A stretch of 64,000 nucleotides of DNA, taken from assembly GCF_049800775.1 (NCBI RefSeq), contig NZ_JBNAFR010000001.1:434001-498000 (forward strand). The letters run 5' to 3'. The stretch comes from Dinoroseobacter sp049800775 (GTDB lineage: Bacteria; Pseudomonadota; Alphaproteobacteria; Rhodobacterales; Rhodobacteraceae). Below are positions 9,351 through 19,434 of this stretch, piece after piece (position 1 is the first letter of the stretch; each line of letters opens with the position of its first letter). The position numbers and the translations under genes are program-made. The notes under the pieces are model-generated. The model worked only from the letters and a program-made list of their open reading frames with translations. It was not told the origin of the DNA and searched no databases.

Positions 9351-10654
9351 GGTCCCACCTCGCCAAGAATGAGCGGTTGCGGCGTGAAATCCGCACCTAT
9401 GGTGAACGCAGACTGCAGCTCGGCCACAGCCCGGTCGGCGGCATCCTCGCGCGCTGCATGGACCCGTGCGAGGGGCTGACCCGGGGCGACCTCGGTGCCC
9501 AGCGGCAGGATCTCGGACAGGCCCACTGCCGGATCCACCCGGTCCGCTTCGGTCTGGCGCCCGCCGCCCAGGGACACGACGCTCCAGCCCAGCGCCCGCG
9601 CATCGCAGCCGTTGAGCACGCCTGCATGCGGCGCGGGCACCTCGCGCAGGATCGGTGCCTCGGGCAGGCCCGCGAGCCCTTGGGACACCACATCGCGCGG
9701 GCCGCCCAGCGCGGCGACCATCCGTTCGAACACCTCGGCGGCACGCCCGTCACGCAGGGCAGTCTCGATCGCAGCTTCCCCGGCCGCCGTGTCATCGGCC
9801 AAACCGCCCAGCGACAGCAGCGCCCCGCCCAGCGACACCGTCGCGGCGCGCAGGCGCGGGCTCGTGGCCTCTCCGCGCAGGATGCGCAGCACCTCGGCGA
9901 GCTCCAGCGCGTTGCCCGCCGCAGTCGCCAGCGACTGATCCATATCCGTCAGCAAGGCGCGCGTCGGGCAGCCGGCCCCATTGGCCGTCTCGACCAGCGC
10001 CTCGGCCAGCGCCTTTGCCGCTTCGGGCGTCGGCAAAAACGCCCCGGAGCCGCATTTGACATCTAGCACCAGCCCACCGAGCCCCGCCGCCAGTTTCTTG
10101 GACAGGATCGAGGCGGTGATCAGGTCGATACTCTCCACCGTGGCGGTCACATCGCGCACCGCGTAGAGCCGCCGATCCGCCGGGGCGATCCGGCCCGTCG
10201 CCCCGACGATCGCGCAGCCGGTCTCGGCCACGACCTTGCGCAGCTGCGCTTCGGAGATATTGGTGCGGTAGCCCTCAAACGCCTCGAGCTTGTCCAGCGT
10301 CCCCCCGGTATGGCCGAGCCCCCGTCCCGAGATCATCGGGACATAGGCTCCGCAGGCCGCCAGCGCCGGCGCCAGCAAGAGCGAGACCGTGTCCCCGATC
10401 CCGCCGGTCGAATGTTTGTCCAGAACCGGCCCCGGCAAGTCCCAGCTCAGGACATCGCCGCTGTCGCGCATGGCTTCGGTCAGGCGCACGCGGCCCGCGG
10501 GTCCGAGCCCGTTCAGAAGGGCGGCCATGGCAAAGGCCCCGACCTGCGCATCCGAAACCGACCCGTCCGCAAGCCCCGTTGCAAAGCTCCGCAAGGCCCC
10601 CGAAGGCAGCGGGGCGCGATCGCGAACGGCCTCAATCACGGTGCGGGTGGTCAA
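9347..10654 (-). CDS. deoA: Thymidine phosphorylase
   Basis: 435 residues. It cleaves thymidine or deoxyuridine with phosphate to the base and deoxyribose-1-phosphate, feeding DeoB. The family signature SGRGLGHTGGTLDKLE and the phosphate site DKHSTGGIGDTVS are visible. The start is TTG 10654, which overlaps the cdd stop as TTGA and has GGAGGG just upstream (10658-10663). No in-frame ATG lies nearby, and an upstream extension would run into cdd. The 4-base overlap pattern of the whole operon supports this choice. Confidence 0.94.
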   Translation of the reverse strand: MTTRTVIEAVRDRAPLPSGALRSFATGLADGSVSDAQVGAFAMAALLNGLGPAGRVRLTEAMRDSGDVLSWDLPGPVLDKHSTGGIGDTVSLLLAPALAACGAYVPMISGRGLGHTGGTLDKLEAFEGYRTNISEAQLRKVVAETGCAIVGATGRIAPADRRLYAVRDVTATVESIDLITASILSKKLAAGLGGLVLDVKCGSGAFLPTPEAAKALAEALVETANGAGCPTRALLTDMDQSLATAAGNALELAEVLRILRGEATSPRLRAATVSLGGALLSLGGLADDTAAGEAAIETALRDGRAAEVFERMVAALGGPRDVVSQGLAGLPEAPILREVPAPHAGVLNGCDARALGWSVVSLGGGRQTEADRVDPAVGLSEILPLGTEVAPGQPLARVHAAREDAADRAVAELQSAFTIGADFTPQPLILGEVGP

Positions 10655-11043
10655 GATCCCTCCAGATGGCCGGGATCGAACGCGCCCGGCAAAAGCTCGC
10701 CCAAAGTCATCGACAACTCGGCCCCCGAGGTCGTGGCCATCAGCACCGGCACCTCCGCCGCGCCGAATTCCTTGAGCTTCTGACGGCAACCGCCGCAGGG
10801 CGGCACAGGATCCGGGCTGCCGGCGATCACCGCGACCTCGACCAGCGCGGTTTCACCGGCGGCGACCATGGCCGCAATCGCGCCCGCCTCGGCGCAAGTC
10901 CCTTCGGGATAAGCAACATTTTCCACGTTGCACCCGGAATAAACGGCGCCGGAGGCCCCGCGCACCGCCGCGCCGACCTTGAAATTCGAATAGGGCGCAT
11001 AGGCCTTTTCACGCACCGCGCGAGCAGCGTCCAGAAGCTCCAT
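10651..11043 (-). CDS. cdd: Cytidine deaminase
   Basis: 130 residues, typical of the homotetrameric small Cdd. It deaminates cytidine or deoxycytidine to uridine or deoxyuridine. The zinc and catalytic motifs CAEAGAI and PCGGCRQ are present. The ATG at 11043 is preceded by a strong Shine-Dalgarno (AAGGAGGG) about 6 bases upstream, which rejects a longer form starting at 11097. As the first gene of the salvage operon, its promoter should lie in 11044-11229, shared divergently with maeB. Confidence 0.95.
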   Translation of the reverse strand: MELLDAARAVREKAYAPYSNFKVGAAVRGASGAVYSGCNVENVAYPEGTCAEAGAIAAMVAAGETALVEVAVIAGSPDPVPPCGGCRQKLKEFGAAEVPVLMATTSGAELSMTLGELLPGAFDPGHLEGS

Positions 11044-11229
11044 TCCACACCCTCCTTGATCCGGAGCAAGAGTGCGGCGCGGCGCGGCGGTTTGCAAGCC
11101 CGCAACCGCAGCCTATGGTCGGCTCAGCCCCCTGAGTGGATCCGCCGCAAGCTGCGCAGAGGGATTTCCGTTCCCTAGGGGAATGAGATGGTTTAAGTCT
11201 AAACTAATTTGAGAATGGGGAGGGGTCCC

Positions 11230-13515
11230 GTGTCCACCAGCAAAGACGACAGCGCCCGCCAGGCGGCGCTTCACTATCATTCGCATCCGCGTCCCGGCAA
11301 GCTGGAGGTCCGCGCCACCAAGCCGCTGGCCAACCAGCTCGATCTTGCGCGCGCCTATTCGCCGGGCGTGGCCGAGGCCTGTCTCGAGATCAAGGCAGAT
11401 CCGAGCACGGCCGCCAAGTATACCGGGCGCGGCAACCTTGTCGGCGTGGTCTCGAACGGGACCGCGGTGCTGGGGCTGGGCAATATCGGCGGGCTTGCCT
11501 CCAAGCCGGTGATGGAAGGCAAGGCGGTCCTCTTCAAGAAATTCGCCAATATCGACTGTTTCGATATCGAGCTGAACGAGAAGGATCCCGAGAAGCTAGC
11601 CGAACTGGTCTGTGCGCTGGAGCCGACCTTTGGCGCGATCAATCTTGAGGACATCAAGGCCCCGGACTGCTTCATCGTCGAGAAGATCTGCCGCGAGAAG
11701 ATGAACATCCCGGTCTTTCATGACGACCAGCACGGCACGGCCATCGTGGTCGGCGCGGCGGCCACCAACGCCCTGCGCGTCACGGGCCGCAAGTTCGAGG
11801 ATCTCAAGATCGTCTCGACCGGCGGCGGCGCGGCGGGCATCGCCTGTCTGAACATGCTGCTCAAGCTCGGCGTGCGGCGCGAGAACGTCACGCTCTGCGA
11901 CATTGCGGGCGTGGTCTACAAGGGCCGCACCGAAGAGATGACGCCCCAGAAAGAGGCTTTTGCCCAGGACACCGAGGCGCGCAGCATCGATGAGGTGATC
12001 GGCGGCGCGGACATGTTCCTCGGCCTCTCGGCCCCCGGCGTCATCACGCCCGAGATGGTCGCCCGCATGGCCGACAAGCCGATCATCTTTGCCCTGGCCA
12101 ACCCGACGCCCGAGATCATGCCCGAGCTGGTCAAGGAAACCGTGCCGGACGCGATCATCGCCACGGGCCGCACGGACTATCCCAACCAGGTCAACAACGT
12201 CCTGTGCTTCCCCTTCATCTTCCGCGGGGCGCTCGATGTGGGCGCGACCGAGATCAATGACGCCATGCAGCTCAGCTGCATCGAGGGGATTGCCGAGCTC
12301 GCCCGCGCCACGACCAGCGCCGAGGCAGCGGCGGCCTATCGCGGCGAACAGATGACCTTTGGCCCCGATTACCTGATCCCGAAACCCTTCGATCCGCGCC
12401 TGATGGGCGTGGTGGCCACCGCCGTGGCCCGGGCCGCGATCTCCTCCGGCGTGGCCGAGCGCCCGATCGAGGACCTCGAGGCCTACAAGGCCGCGCTGGA
12501 CGGGTCGGTTTTCAAATCCGCCATGATCATGCGCCCGGTCTTCGATGCCGCGGCCCAAGCCGAGCGCAGCATCGTCTTTGCCGAGGGCGAGGATGAGCGC
12601 GTGCTCCGCGCGGCCAATGCGATGATCGAACAGACAACGGACAAGCCGATCCTGATCGGACGTCCCGAGGTGGTGATTGCCCGCTGCGAACGCGCGGGCC
12701 TGCCGATCCGCCCGGGCACGGATTTCGAACTGGTGAACCCGGAAAACGACCCGCGCTACCGTGAATACTGGGAGACCTATCACGGCATCATGGAGCGCAA
12801 GGGCGTGACCCCCGACATCGCCAAGGCCGTCCTGCGCACCAACACCACCGCCATCGCGGCGATCATGGTGCGGCGCGGTGATGCGGACAGCCTGATCTGC
12901 GGCACGTTCGGCCAGTATCTGTGGCACCTGAACTATGTCTGCGAAACGCTCGATGACGGTCAGGGCGGGCGCCACCCGGTGGGTGCGCTCAGCCTGATGA
13001 TCCTCGAGGACGGGCCGCTTTTCATCGCCGACACCCATGTGCACGCCACCCCGACGCCCGAGCAGATCGCCGAGACCGTCTGCGGGGCGGCCCGCCATGT
13101 GCGCCGCTTCGGTCTGGAGCCGAACATCGCGCTCTGCTCGCATTCGCAATTCGGCAATCTGGACATCGATTCCGGGCACCGGATGCGTGCGGCCATGCGG
13201 ATCCTCGACGGCCAGAACGTGGATTTCTGCTATGAGGGCGAAATGCATACCGACAGCGCGCTCGATCCTGAACTGCGCGACCGGATCTTCCCCCATTCGC
13301 GGATGCAGGGTGCGGCCAATGTGCTGGTCTTCGCCAATAGCGATGCGGCCTCGGGGGTGCGCAACATCCTGAAGATGAAGGCAAACGGTCTCGAGGTCGG
13401 GCCGATCCTCATGGGGCTCGGCAACCGTGCCCATGTGGTCACCCCGTCGATCACCGCGCGCGGCCTTCTCAACATGTCCGCCGTCGCGGGCACGCCCGTG
13501 GCCCATTACGGCTAG
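11230..13515 (+). CDS. maeB: NADP-dependent malic enzyme with C-terminal phosphotransacetylase-like domain
   Basis: 761 residues. It oxidatively decarboxylates malate to pyruvate with NADP, supplying NADPH and pyruvate. The N-terminal ~430 residues are the malic enzyme (YSPGVAEACLEI, FHDDQHGTAIV, STGGGAAGIACL). The C-terminal ~330 residues are a phosphate acetyl/butyryl-transferase-like domain (FAEGEDERVLRAAN), normal for MaeB and usually regulatory. GTG 11230 is chosen because GGGGAGGGG at 11217-11225 sits right upstream; ATG 11215 has no such site. Confidence 0.93.
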   Translation: MSTSKDDSARQAALHYHSHPRPGKLEVRATKPLANQLDLARAYSPGVAEACLEIKADPSTAAKYTGRGNLVGVVSNGTAVLGLGNIGGLASKPVMEGKAVLFKKFANIDCFDIELNEKDPEKLAELVCALEPTFGAINLEDIKAPDCFIVEKICREKMNIPVFHDDQHGTAIVVGAAATNALRVTGRKFEDLKIVSTGGGAAGIACLNMLLKLGVRRENVTLCDIAGVVYKGRTEEMTPQKEAFAQDTEARSIDEVIGGADMFLGLSAPGVITPEMVARMADKPIIFALANPTPEIMPELVKETVPDAIIATGRTDYPNQVNNVLCFPFIFRGALDVGATEINDAMQLSCIEGIAELARATTSAEAAAAYRGEQMTFGPDYLIPKPFDPRLMGVVATAVARAAISSGVAERPIEDLEAYKAALDGSVFKSAMIMRPVFDAAAQAERSIVFAEGEDERVLRAANAMIEQTTDKPILIGRPEVVIARCERAGLPIRPGTDFELVNPENDPRYREYWETYHGIMERKGVTPDIAKAVLRTNTTAIAAIMVRRGDADSLICGTFGQYLWHLNYVCETLDDGQGGRHPVGALSLMILEDGPLFIADTHVHATPTPEQIAETVCGAARHVRRFGLEPNIALCSHSQFGNLDIDSGHRMRAAMRILDGQNVDFCYEGEMHTDSALDPELRDRIFPHSRMQGAANVLVFANSDAASGVRNILKMKANGLEVGPILMGLGNRAHVVTPSITARGLLNMSAVAGTPVAHYG

Positions 13516-13660
13516 GCTTTGGGCGGCGCGGGTCCTCCCGCGCTGCCTGCCCCGCGGGCACGCCCCTGCCCCGTCGCGTTTGCGCAATCAGTCGCAGGTC
13601 CGGGCCTTGCCCTCGCGGGGCCCCGCACTCAAGAATGCGCGCGACGTAGAGGAGGCCCAC

Positions 13661-15553
13661 ATGACCTATGCAAATACCTATGCCGCTTGGAAATCTGATC
13701 CTGAGGGGTTCTGGATGGACGCCGCGCAGGCCATTGACTGGGTGACCCCGCCGACCAAGGCCCTGAACGACGAAAACGCGCCGCTCTATGAGTGGTTCAC
13801 CGATGCCGAGGTGAACACCTGCTACAACGCGGTGGACCGGCATGTGGAGGCTGGCAATGGCGACCGGGTCGCGATCATCTATGACAGCCCCGTCACCCAT
13901 ACCAAGCAAGAGATCACCTTTGCCGAGCTGCAGGAGCGGGTCGCTATGCTGGCTGGCGCGCTGCGCGCCAAGGGCGTGGAAAAGGGCGACCGGGTCCTGA
14001 TCTACATGCCGATGGTGCCGCAGGCGCTGGAGGCTATGCTGGCCTGTGCGCGGCTGGGAGCGATCCACTCGGTGGTGTTTGGCGGCTTCGCGGCCAACGA
14101 GCTCGCCGTTCGGATCGACGATGCGACGCCCAAGGCGATCATCGCGGCCTCCTGCGGGATCGAGCCGGGGCGCGTGGTGCATTACAAGCCGCTGCTGGAC
14201 GGGGCGATTGATCTGGCCGAGCACAAACCCGAGTTTACCCTGATCTTTCAGCGCGAGCAGGAGGTCGCCCATCTCGAAGAGGGGCGCGATTTCGACTGGC
14301 ACGAGGCGCTGTTCGGCGTCGAGCCGGCGGAGTGCGTTCCGGTCTCGGGCGATCACCCGGCCTATATCCTTTACACCTCCGGCACGACCGGCCAGCCCAA
14401 GGGCGTGCTGCGCCCCACGGCCGGGCATCTGGTGGCGCTGAACTGGACGATGAAGGCGATCTACAACGTGGAGCCGGGCGAGGTGTTCTGGGCCGCCTCC
14501 GATGTGGGCTGGGTCGTGGGCCATTCCTATATCTGCTACGGGCCGCTGATCCACGGCAACACCACCATCGTGTTCGAAGGAAAGCCCGTGGGCACGCCCG
14601 ATGCGGGCACCTTCTGGCGCGTGATCTCCGAGCACAAAGTGACCTCGTTCTTCACCGCTCCCACCGCCCTGCGCGCGGTCAAGCGCGAGGATCCCAAGGG
14701 CGAATTCATCAGCAAATACGACCTGTCGCATCTGCGCTGCATCTACCTTGCGGGGGAGCGCGCGGATCCGGACACCATCGAGTGGACCATGGACAAACTG
14801 GGCGTGCCGGTGATCGACCACTGGTGGCAAACCGAGACCGGCTGGGCCATTGCCGCCAACCCGATGGGGATCGAGCATCTGCCCGTCAAGATCGGCAGCC
14901 CCTCGGTCGCCATGCCCGGCTATGACGTGCAGGTGCTGGATGAGGGCGGCCACCCGGTCGCGCCCGGCACCCTGGGCGCCATCGCGATCAAGCTGCCCCT
15001 GGCCCCCGGCACCCTGCCCAACCTGTGGAAGGCCGAGGCGCGCTTCGTCAAAAGCTATCTGACCACCTTCCCGGGCTATTACGAGACCGGGGATGCGGGC
15101 TATATCGACGAGGACGGCTATCTCTACATCATGGCCCGCACCGATGACGTGATCAACGTGGCCGGGCACCGCCTGTCCACCGGCGCCATGGAAGAGGTGC
15201 TGGCCAGCCATCCGGATGTGGCCGAATGCGCGGTGATCGGCGTGGCGGATGCCCTGAAGGGCCAGATGCCCATGGGGTTCATGTGTCTCAGCGCCGGGGT
15301 GAACCGACCCCATAACGAGATCGTCGGCGAATGCGTCAAGCTCGTGCGCGAGAAGATCGGGCCGGTCGCGGCCTTCAAGCTGGCGACGGTCGTGGACCGC
15401 CTGCCCAAGACCCGGTCGGGCAAGATCCTGCGCGGGACCATGGTCAACATCGCGGACGGAACCGCCTGGAAGATGCCCGCGACGATCGATGATCCCGCCA
15501 TTCTCGACGAGATCACGGAAGCGTTACAGCAGATGGGCTATCCGAAAGGGTAA
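13661..15553 (+). CDS. prpE: Propionate-CoA ligase
   Basis: 630 residues, the standard PrpE length. It activates propionate to propionyl-CoA, relevant to odd-chain and DMSP-derived carbon. The N-terminal ACAS domain (YAAWKSDPEGFW), the P-loop YTSGTTGQPKGV, WWQTETGW, YYETGDAGY and the C-terminal acetylatable-lysine motif PKTRSGKILRGTM are all visible. ATG 13661 follows GGAGG (13651-13655). The in-frame extension to 13427 overlaps maeB and is not credible. Acetyl-CoA synthetase is the main alternative, but the N-terminus fits PrpE better. Confidence 0.9.
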   Translation: MTYANTYAAWKSDPEGFWMDAAQAIDWVTPPTKALNDENAPLYEWFTDAEVNTCYNAVDRHVEAGNGDRVAIIYDSPVTHTKQEITFAELQERVAMLAGALRAKGVEKGDRVLIYMPMVPQALEAMLACARLGAIHSVVFGGFAANELAVRIDDATPKAIIAASCGIEPGRVVHYKPLLDGAIDLAEHKPEFTLIFQREQEVAHLEEGRDFDWHEALFGVEPAECVPVSGDHPAYILYTSGTTGQPKGVLRPTAGHLVALNWTMKAIYNVEPGEVFWAASDVGWVVGHSYICYGPLIHGNTTIVFEGKPVGTPDAGTFWRVISEHKVTSFFTAPTALRAVKREDPKGEFISKYDLSHLRCIYLAGERADPDTIEWTMDKLGVPVIDHWWQTETGWAIAANPMGIEHLPVKIGSPSVAMPGYDVQVLDEGGHPVAPGTLGAIAIKLPLAPGTLPNLWKAEARFVKSYLTTFPGYYETGDAGYIDEDGYLYIMARTDDVINVAGHRLSTGAMEEVLASHPDVAECAVIGVADALKGQMPMGFMCLSAGVNRPHNEIVGECVKLVREKIGPVAAFKLATVVDRLPKTRSGKILRGTMVNIADGTAWKMPATIDDPAILDEITEALQQMGYPKG

Positions 15554-15694
15554 AGTTTCCGCAGCGTTGGCTTTTGAAAGAACGTTTTTCGTTTTGTAAA
15601 TCCGGCTTTCTGGCTTAGGTTTTGCGATACAACCCTGCGCTGAACATGATAAGCAGGGCTCAACGCGACCAACCGGCTGGATGACGCAAAACAC

Positions 15695-17224
15695 GTGACC
15701 TCAGGGGATGCCACATTCGTTCGCACCGGAGACGGCCTGGCCGTCGCCGCGTCGGATCAAATCTCCATGCTGTCCCACGATGTGCGCGGGGCAATGTCTG
15801 ACGTCATTGGAGGATTGCGTTTGGTGGATCTGGACGCGCTTGACCCCGAAACCCGTGCCCAGCTGGACCGCGTCCGATCCTCGGGCGAGGTGCTGGCGAG
15901 ACTGGTCGAAGACATCCTGTCCTGGGCGAATGAGGGCCATGACGCGCCGCGCAACCCGGGACAGAAGTTGAGCCTCGGGCGGTTTCTGCATGATCTGGAC
16001 TCGCGCTGGTCCGGGCGGGCCATCGCCTCGGATCTCGCCTTCGAGATGTCGATTGCCGATGACGTGCCCACGGTGGTGTCCCTCGATCGGGTCACGCTGG
16101 AACGGGTGCTGGGCAACCTGATCAGCAACGCGATGAAATATACCGAGCGCGGGAGCGTCCGTCTGGATGTCGCCCTGCTGCCCGGGCGGGATCTGCAGTT
16201 TCGGGTGCTGGATGACGGGCCGGGCTTTTCGGATTCCGCGCTGGCCCTTCTGTTCCAGCTGCGTGGGCGGCCGGACGACGCGCAAAAACCCGGCACCGGG
16301 CTGGGCCTGCACATCGCCAAGGAACTGTCGGATTCCATGGGGGCCCGGCTTCTGGTGTCGAACCGCGCCAAGGGCGGCGCACTGGTATCGCTCAGCGTGC
16401 CGGAATTTGTCTGGACCCCGGGCGAAGCGACCCTTGAGCAAGGCGTTGTGCCCACCTTTGCGGGCAAGCACATCCTAGTGGCCGAGGATAACGAGACGAA
16501 CCAGATCCTGACGACCCAGATGCTCGAAGCGATGGGCGCGACCTGTGACATCGCCGCCGACGGGGTCGCCGCGCTCGAGGCGCTGGAAGAGCGGCGCTAC
16601 GATCTGGCGCTGGTGGATATCGAGATGCCCCGGCTCAACGGGATCGAGGTGATCCGCACGATCCGGGCCCGCGAGGACGAGATCGCCAAGATGCCGCTTG
16701 TCGCGCTGACGGCTTATGTGCTGCGCTCGAACCGCGAGGCGATCTATCAGGCCGGAACGGATGCGATCATTGCCAAGCCGATCATGTCGCTGGAAAGCTT
16801 TGCGGAAACCCTCGGACAATATCTCGGCGCGAGCCCGCCGCCCCTGTCCCAGAGCCAGGGCGATGGCACCCCGCTCGCCGATCGCAGCCGGTTTGAACGG
16901 CTGCTGGAAATCGCCGGAACCGAGGGCGCTGCCGAGCTTCTTACACGGCTGGCTGCAGATTTGCGTCGGGTGGACAGCAATCTGCGGGCGGCAATCCCGG
17001 TCATGGACCAATCGGCCCTGCGCGCCGAGACCCATGTGCTGATATCGCTTGCGGGCGCGGTCGGCGCGGACCGGCTACATACTCTGGCCTCGACGTTGAA
17101 CGCCGCGGCCCACCGAATGGATGAATGCGAAATCGTTACGCTGGGGAGCGAGGCGAAAACGCGGATCGACGAATTGTTGACAGTGATCGACCGCGAAGCC
17201 GCTGAAAGGACCACCTCTTCATGA
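15695..17224 (+). CDS. Hybrid histidine kinase with receiver and HPt domains
   Basis: 509 residues starting at GTG 15695, with no transmembrane segment or sensory domain evident, so it is probably cytosolic. Order of domains: H-box (MLSHDVRGAM, His near residue 29), HATPase (N-box NLISNAMKYT, DDGPGF, GTGLGLHIAKEL), a receiver at about 258-380 (LVDIEMP phospho-Asp), and a C-terminal HPt-like helical domain with a candidate His in ETHVLISLAG. The stop overlaps the next response-regulator gene by 4 bases, so the His-Asp-His chain very likely ends on that regulator. The signal is unknown. Confidence 0.85.
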   Translation: MTSGDATFVRTGDGLAVAASDQISMLSHDVRGAMSDVIGGLRLVDLDALDPETRAQLDRVRSSGEVLARLVEDILSWANEGHDAPRNPGQKLSLGRFLHDLDSRWSGRAIASDLAFEMSIADDVPTVVSLDRVTLERVLGNLISNAMKYTERGSVRLDVALLPGRDLQFRVLDDGPGFSDSALALLFQLRGRPDDAQKPGTGLGLHIAKELSDSMGARLLVSNRAKGGALVSLSVPEFVWTPGEATLEQGVVPTFAGKHILVAEDNETNQILTTQMLEAMGATCDIAADGVAALEALEERRYDLALVDIEMPRLNGIEVIRTIRAREDEIAKMPLVALTAYVLRSNREAIYQAGTDAIIAKPIMSLESFAETLGQYLGASPPPLSQSQGDGTPLADRSRFERLLEIAGTEGAAELLTRLAADLRRVDSNLRAAIPVMDQSALRAETHVLISLAGAVGADRLHTLASTLNAAAHRMDECEIVTLGSEAKTRIDELLTVIDREAAERTTSS

Positions 17225-18615
17225 GTGCGCCGCCTATCCTGCTGATCGAGGACACCCCCTCGCTGCAACTTGTTTACGACGCGATTATTCGTGGCGCCGG
17301 TCACAAGGTGACCTGTGCCGACACCGCCGATAACGGCCTGGCCGCCTTCAAGCGCGAAAAGCCGCGCGTGGTGGTGCTCGATCTGATGCTGCCGGATCGC
17401 GACGGGCTCGACCTGATGCGGGAATGCCTAGAACTGGCGCCCGAGGCGCGCTTCGTGGTGATCACTGCCAATGGCTCGATCAACCGCGCCGTGGAGGCGA
17501 TGCGAGTCGGGGCCTATGAGTTTCTGGTCAAACCCTTTGACGAGGGCCGGTTCCTCGCCGCCATCGACAACGCCCTGCGCGATCAGGCCCGCCCCACCGG
17601 CGAGACGCCCGAAGTGCTGAGCGATTTCCGCGGCTTCATCGGCAGCTCGGAGGCGATGCAGGATGTCTATCGCCGGATCCAGTCGGTCAGCCGTTCCATG
17701 GCGACGGTCTTCATCACCGGCGAGAGCGGGACGGGCAAGGAGGTCTGCGCCCAGGCCGTCCATGACAGCTCGACCCGGGCCGAAAAGCCCTTCGTGCCGC
17801 TGAATTGCGGGGCGATCCCATCGGACTTGCTGGAATCCGAGGTGTTCGGCCATTTGCGCGGCTCCTTCACCGGGGCGATTGCCGACAAGATCGGCGCAGC
17901 AGCGGCCGCGGATGGCGGCACGCTGTTTCTCGACGAGATTTGCGAGATGGATCTCAACCTGCAGACCAAGCTCCTGCGCTTTCTGCAAACCTCGACGATC
18001 CAGCCCGTGGGCGCGACCCGGGCCCGCAAGGTCAATGCGCGCATCATCTGCGCCACCAACCGCAACCCGCTGGAGGAGGTGCGCAAGGGCCGCTTCCGCG
18101 AAGACCTGTACTACCGGTTGCAGGTGGTTCCGATCCATCTGCCGCCCCTGCGCGAACGCGGCGATGACGTGATCTCGATTGCCCGTCACGCGGTCCAGAC
18201 CTTCTCAAACGAAGAAGGGCGCAGCTTCAAGGGCCTCTCGCCCGAGGTCGAGCAGCTCTTCCGCACCCTGCCCTGGCCCGGGAATGTCCGGCAGGTCATC
18301 AATGTGATGCGCAATGTGGTGGTCCTGAATGATGGCCCGATGGTCACCCAGACCATGTTGCCGCTGGAGATCCTGCACCATCACGAGGCGATGACCAGCG
18401 GCGAGGATCCCCTGGCCGCGAACTCGCCGAACAAACCGGTGGTCTCGCTGGACGGGCTGGTCGGGCGGACCATGGCCGAGATCGAGCGTATGGTGATCGA
18501 AGAGACCATCGCCCGCCATGGCGGGTCCGTCCCCAAGGCGGCGCGGGTGCTCGACCTGTCACCCTCGACGATCTATCGCAAGCGCGAGAGCTGGATGAAG
18601 GACGCGGCGGAGTAG
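17221..18615 (+). CDS. Sigma-54-dependent response regulator (NtrC/LuxO class)
   Basis: 464 residues. Receiver domain at 1-120 with phospho-Asp in VVLDLMLPDRDG; AAA+ domain with Walker A GESGTGKE near residue 167 and Walker B GGTLFLDEI; Fis-type HTH at the C-terminus (SVPKAARVLDLSPSTIYRK). It should activate sigma-54 promoters after phosphorylation by the overlapping upstream kinase. The loop that contacts sigma-54 reads GSFTGA rather than the consensus GAFTGA, so the Ser variant deserves attention. Target genes are not evident nearby. Confidence 0.9.
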   Translation: MSAPPILLIEDTPSLQLVYDAIIRGAGHKVTCADTADNGLAAFKREKPRVVVLDLMLPDRDGLDLMRECLELAPEARFVVITANGSINRAVEAMRVGAYEFLVKPFDEGRFLAAIDNALRDQARPTGETPEVLSDFRGFIGSSEAMQDVYRRIQSVSRSMATVFITGESGTGKEVCAQAVHDSSTRAEKPFVPLNCGAIPSDLLESEVFGHLRGSFTGAIADKIGAAAAADGGTLFLDEICEMDLNLQTKLLRFLQTSTIQPVGATRARKVNARIICATNRNPLEEVRKGRFREDLYYRLQVVPIHLPPLRERGDDVISIARHAVQTFSNEEGRSFKGLSPEVEQLFRTLPWPGNVRQVINVMRNVVVLNDGPMVTQTMLPLEILHHHEAMTSGEDPLAANSPNKPVVSLDGLVGRTMAEIERMVIEETIARHGGSVPKAARVLDLSPSTIYRKRESWMKDAAE

Positions 18616-18666
18616 ATCCGCGACGGAGCATAGCCAAGGCCCCGGCGCTCCGCCCTGCCCCCTCGC

Positions 18667-19434
18667 CTAGACGAACTGTTCGCGGATCAGCCGCTCTTCG
18701 AGCCCATGGCCCGGATCGAACAGCAGACGATGCCGCACGCTCGGCTCGCTCCGGATCTCGACCGAGACAACCTCGTGGTTCGAGCGGCTGTCAGCATCGG
18801 CCATGACCGGGCGCTTGCCCGGCTCCAGCACATCGAACCGCACCATGGCCGTTTTCGGCAGAAGTGCTCCGCGCCAGCGCCGCGGCCGGAAGGCCGACAT
18901 GGCCGTCAGGGCCAGCACATCCGAGCCGATCGGCAGGATCGGACCATGGGCCGAGTAGTTATACGCGGTGGAGCCCGCAGGCGTCGCCACCAGCGCCCCG
19001 TCGCAGACCAGCTCATCCATGCGCACCCGGCCATCCACCGAGATCCGCAGCTTGGCCGCCTGTGAGCCCGCGCGCAGCAAGGCTACCTCGTTGATCGCCA
19101 GCGCTTCGACAATCGTCCCGTCCGAGCCGATGGCCCGCATATGCAGCGGGTTGATCACCTCTTCGACCGCCTCGGCCAGACGCTCCGGCAGGCGCGCCTC
19201 GGAGTATTCGTTCATCATGAAGCCGATCGTGCCGCAATTCATGCCATAGACCGGCGCGCGCAGACCCTCGGTCGCGTGCAGGGTCTGCAGCATGAACCCG
19301 TCTCCGCCCAGAGCCACGATCACATCCGCCTCTTCGGGCGCCGTGTCGCCATGAAGCGCCGAGAGCGCCGTGCGCGCATCCTGCGCCACCGGCGCGCGGC
19401 TGGCGAGAAACGCAATCTTTTCGCGGCTTTGCAT
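18667..19434 (-). CDS. nadK: NAD kinase
   Basis: 255 residues. It phosphorylates NAD to NADP. The GGDG motif (IVALGGDGFMLQTLH) and the conserved block ATPAGSTAYNYSAHGPILP are intact, and MNEYSE occupies the usual nucleotide-contact position. ATG 19434 (MQSREKIAF) gives a standard N-terminus; the longer form from 19488 would eat into the divergent promoter region shared with glyA. It converges on the response-regulator gene with a gap of about 50 bases. Confidence 0.93.
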   Translation of the reverse strand: MQSREKIAFLASRAPVAQDARTALSALHGDTAPEEADVIVALGGDGFMLQTLHATEGLRAPVYGMNCGTIGFMMNEYSEARLPERLAEAVEEVINPLHMRAIGSDGTIVEALAINEVALLRAGSQAAKLRISVDGRVRMDELVCDGALVATPAGSTAYNYSAHGPILPIGSDVLALTAMSAFRPRRWRGALLPKTAMVRFDVLEPGKRPVMADADSRSNHEVVSVEIRSEPSVRHRLLFDPGHGLEERLIREQFV

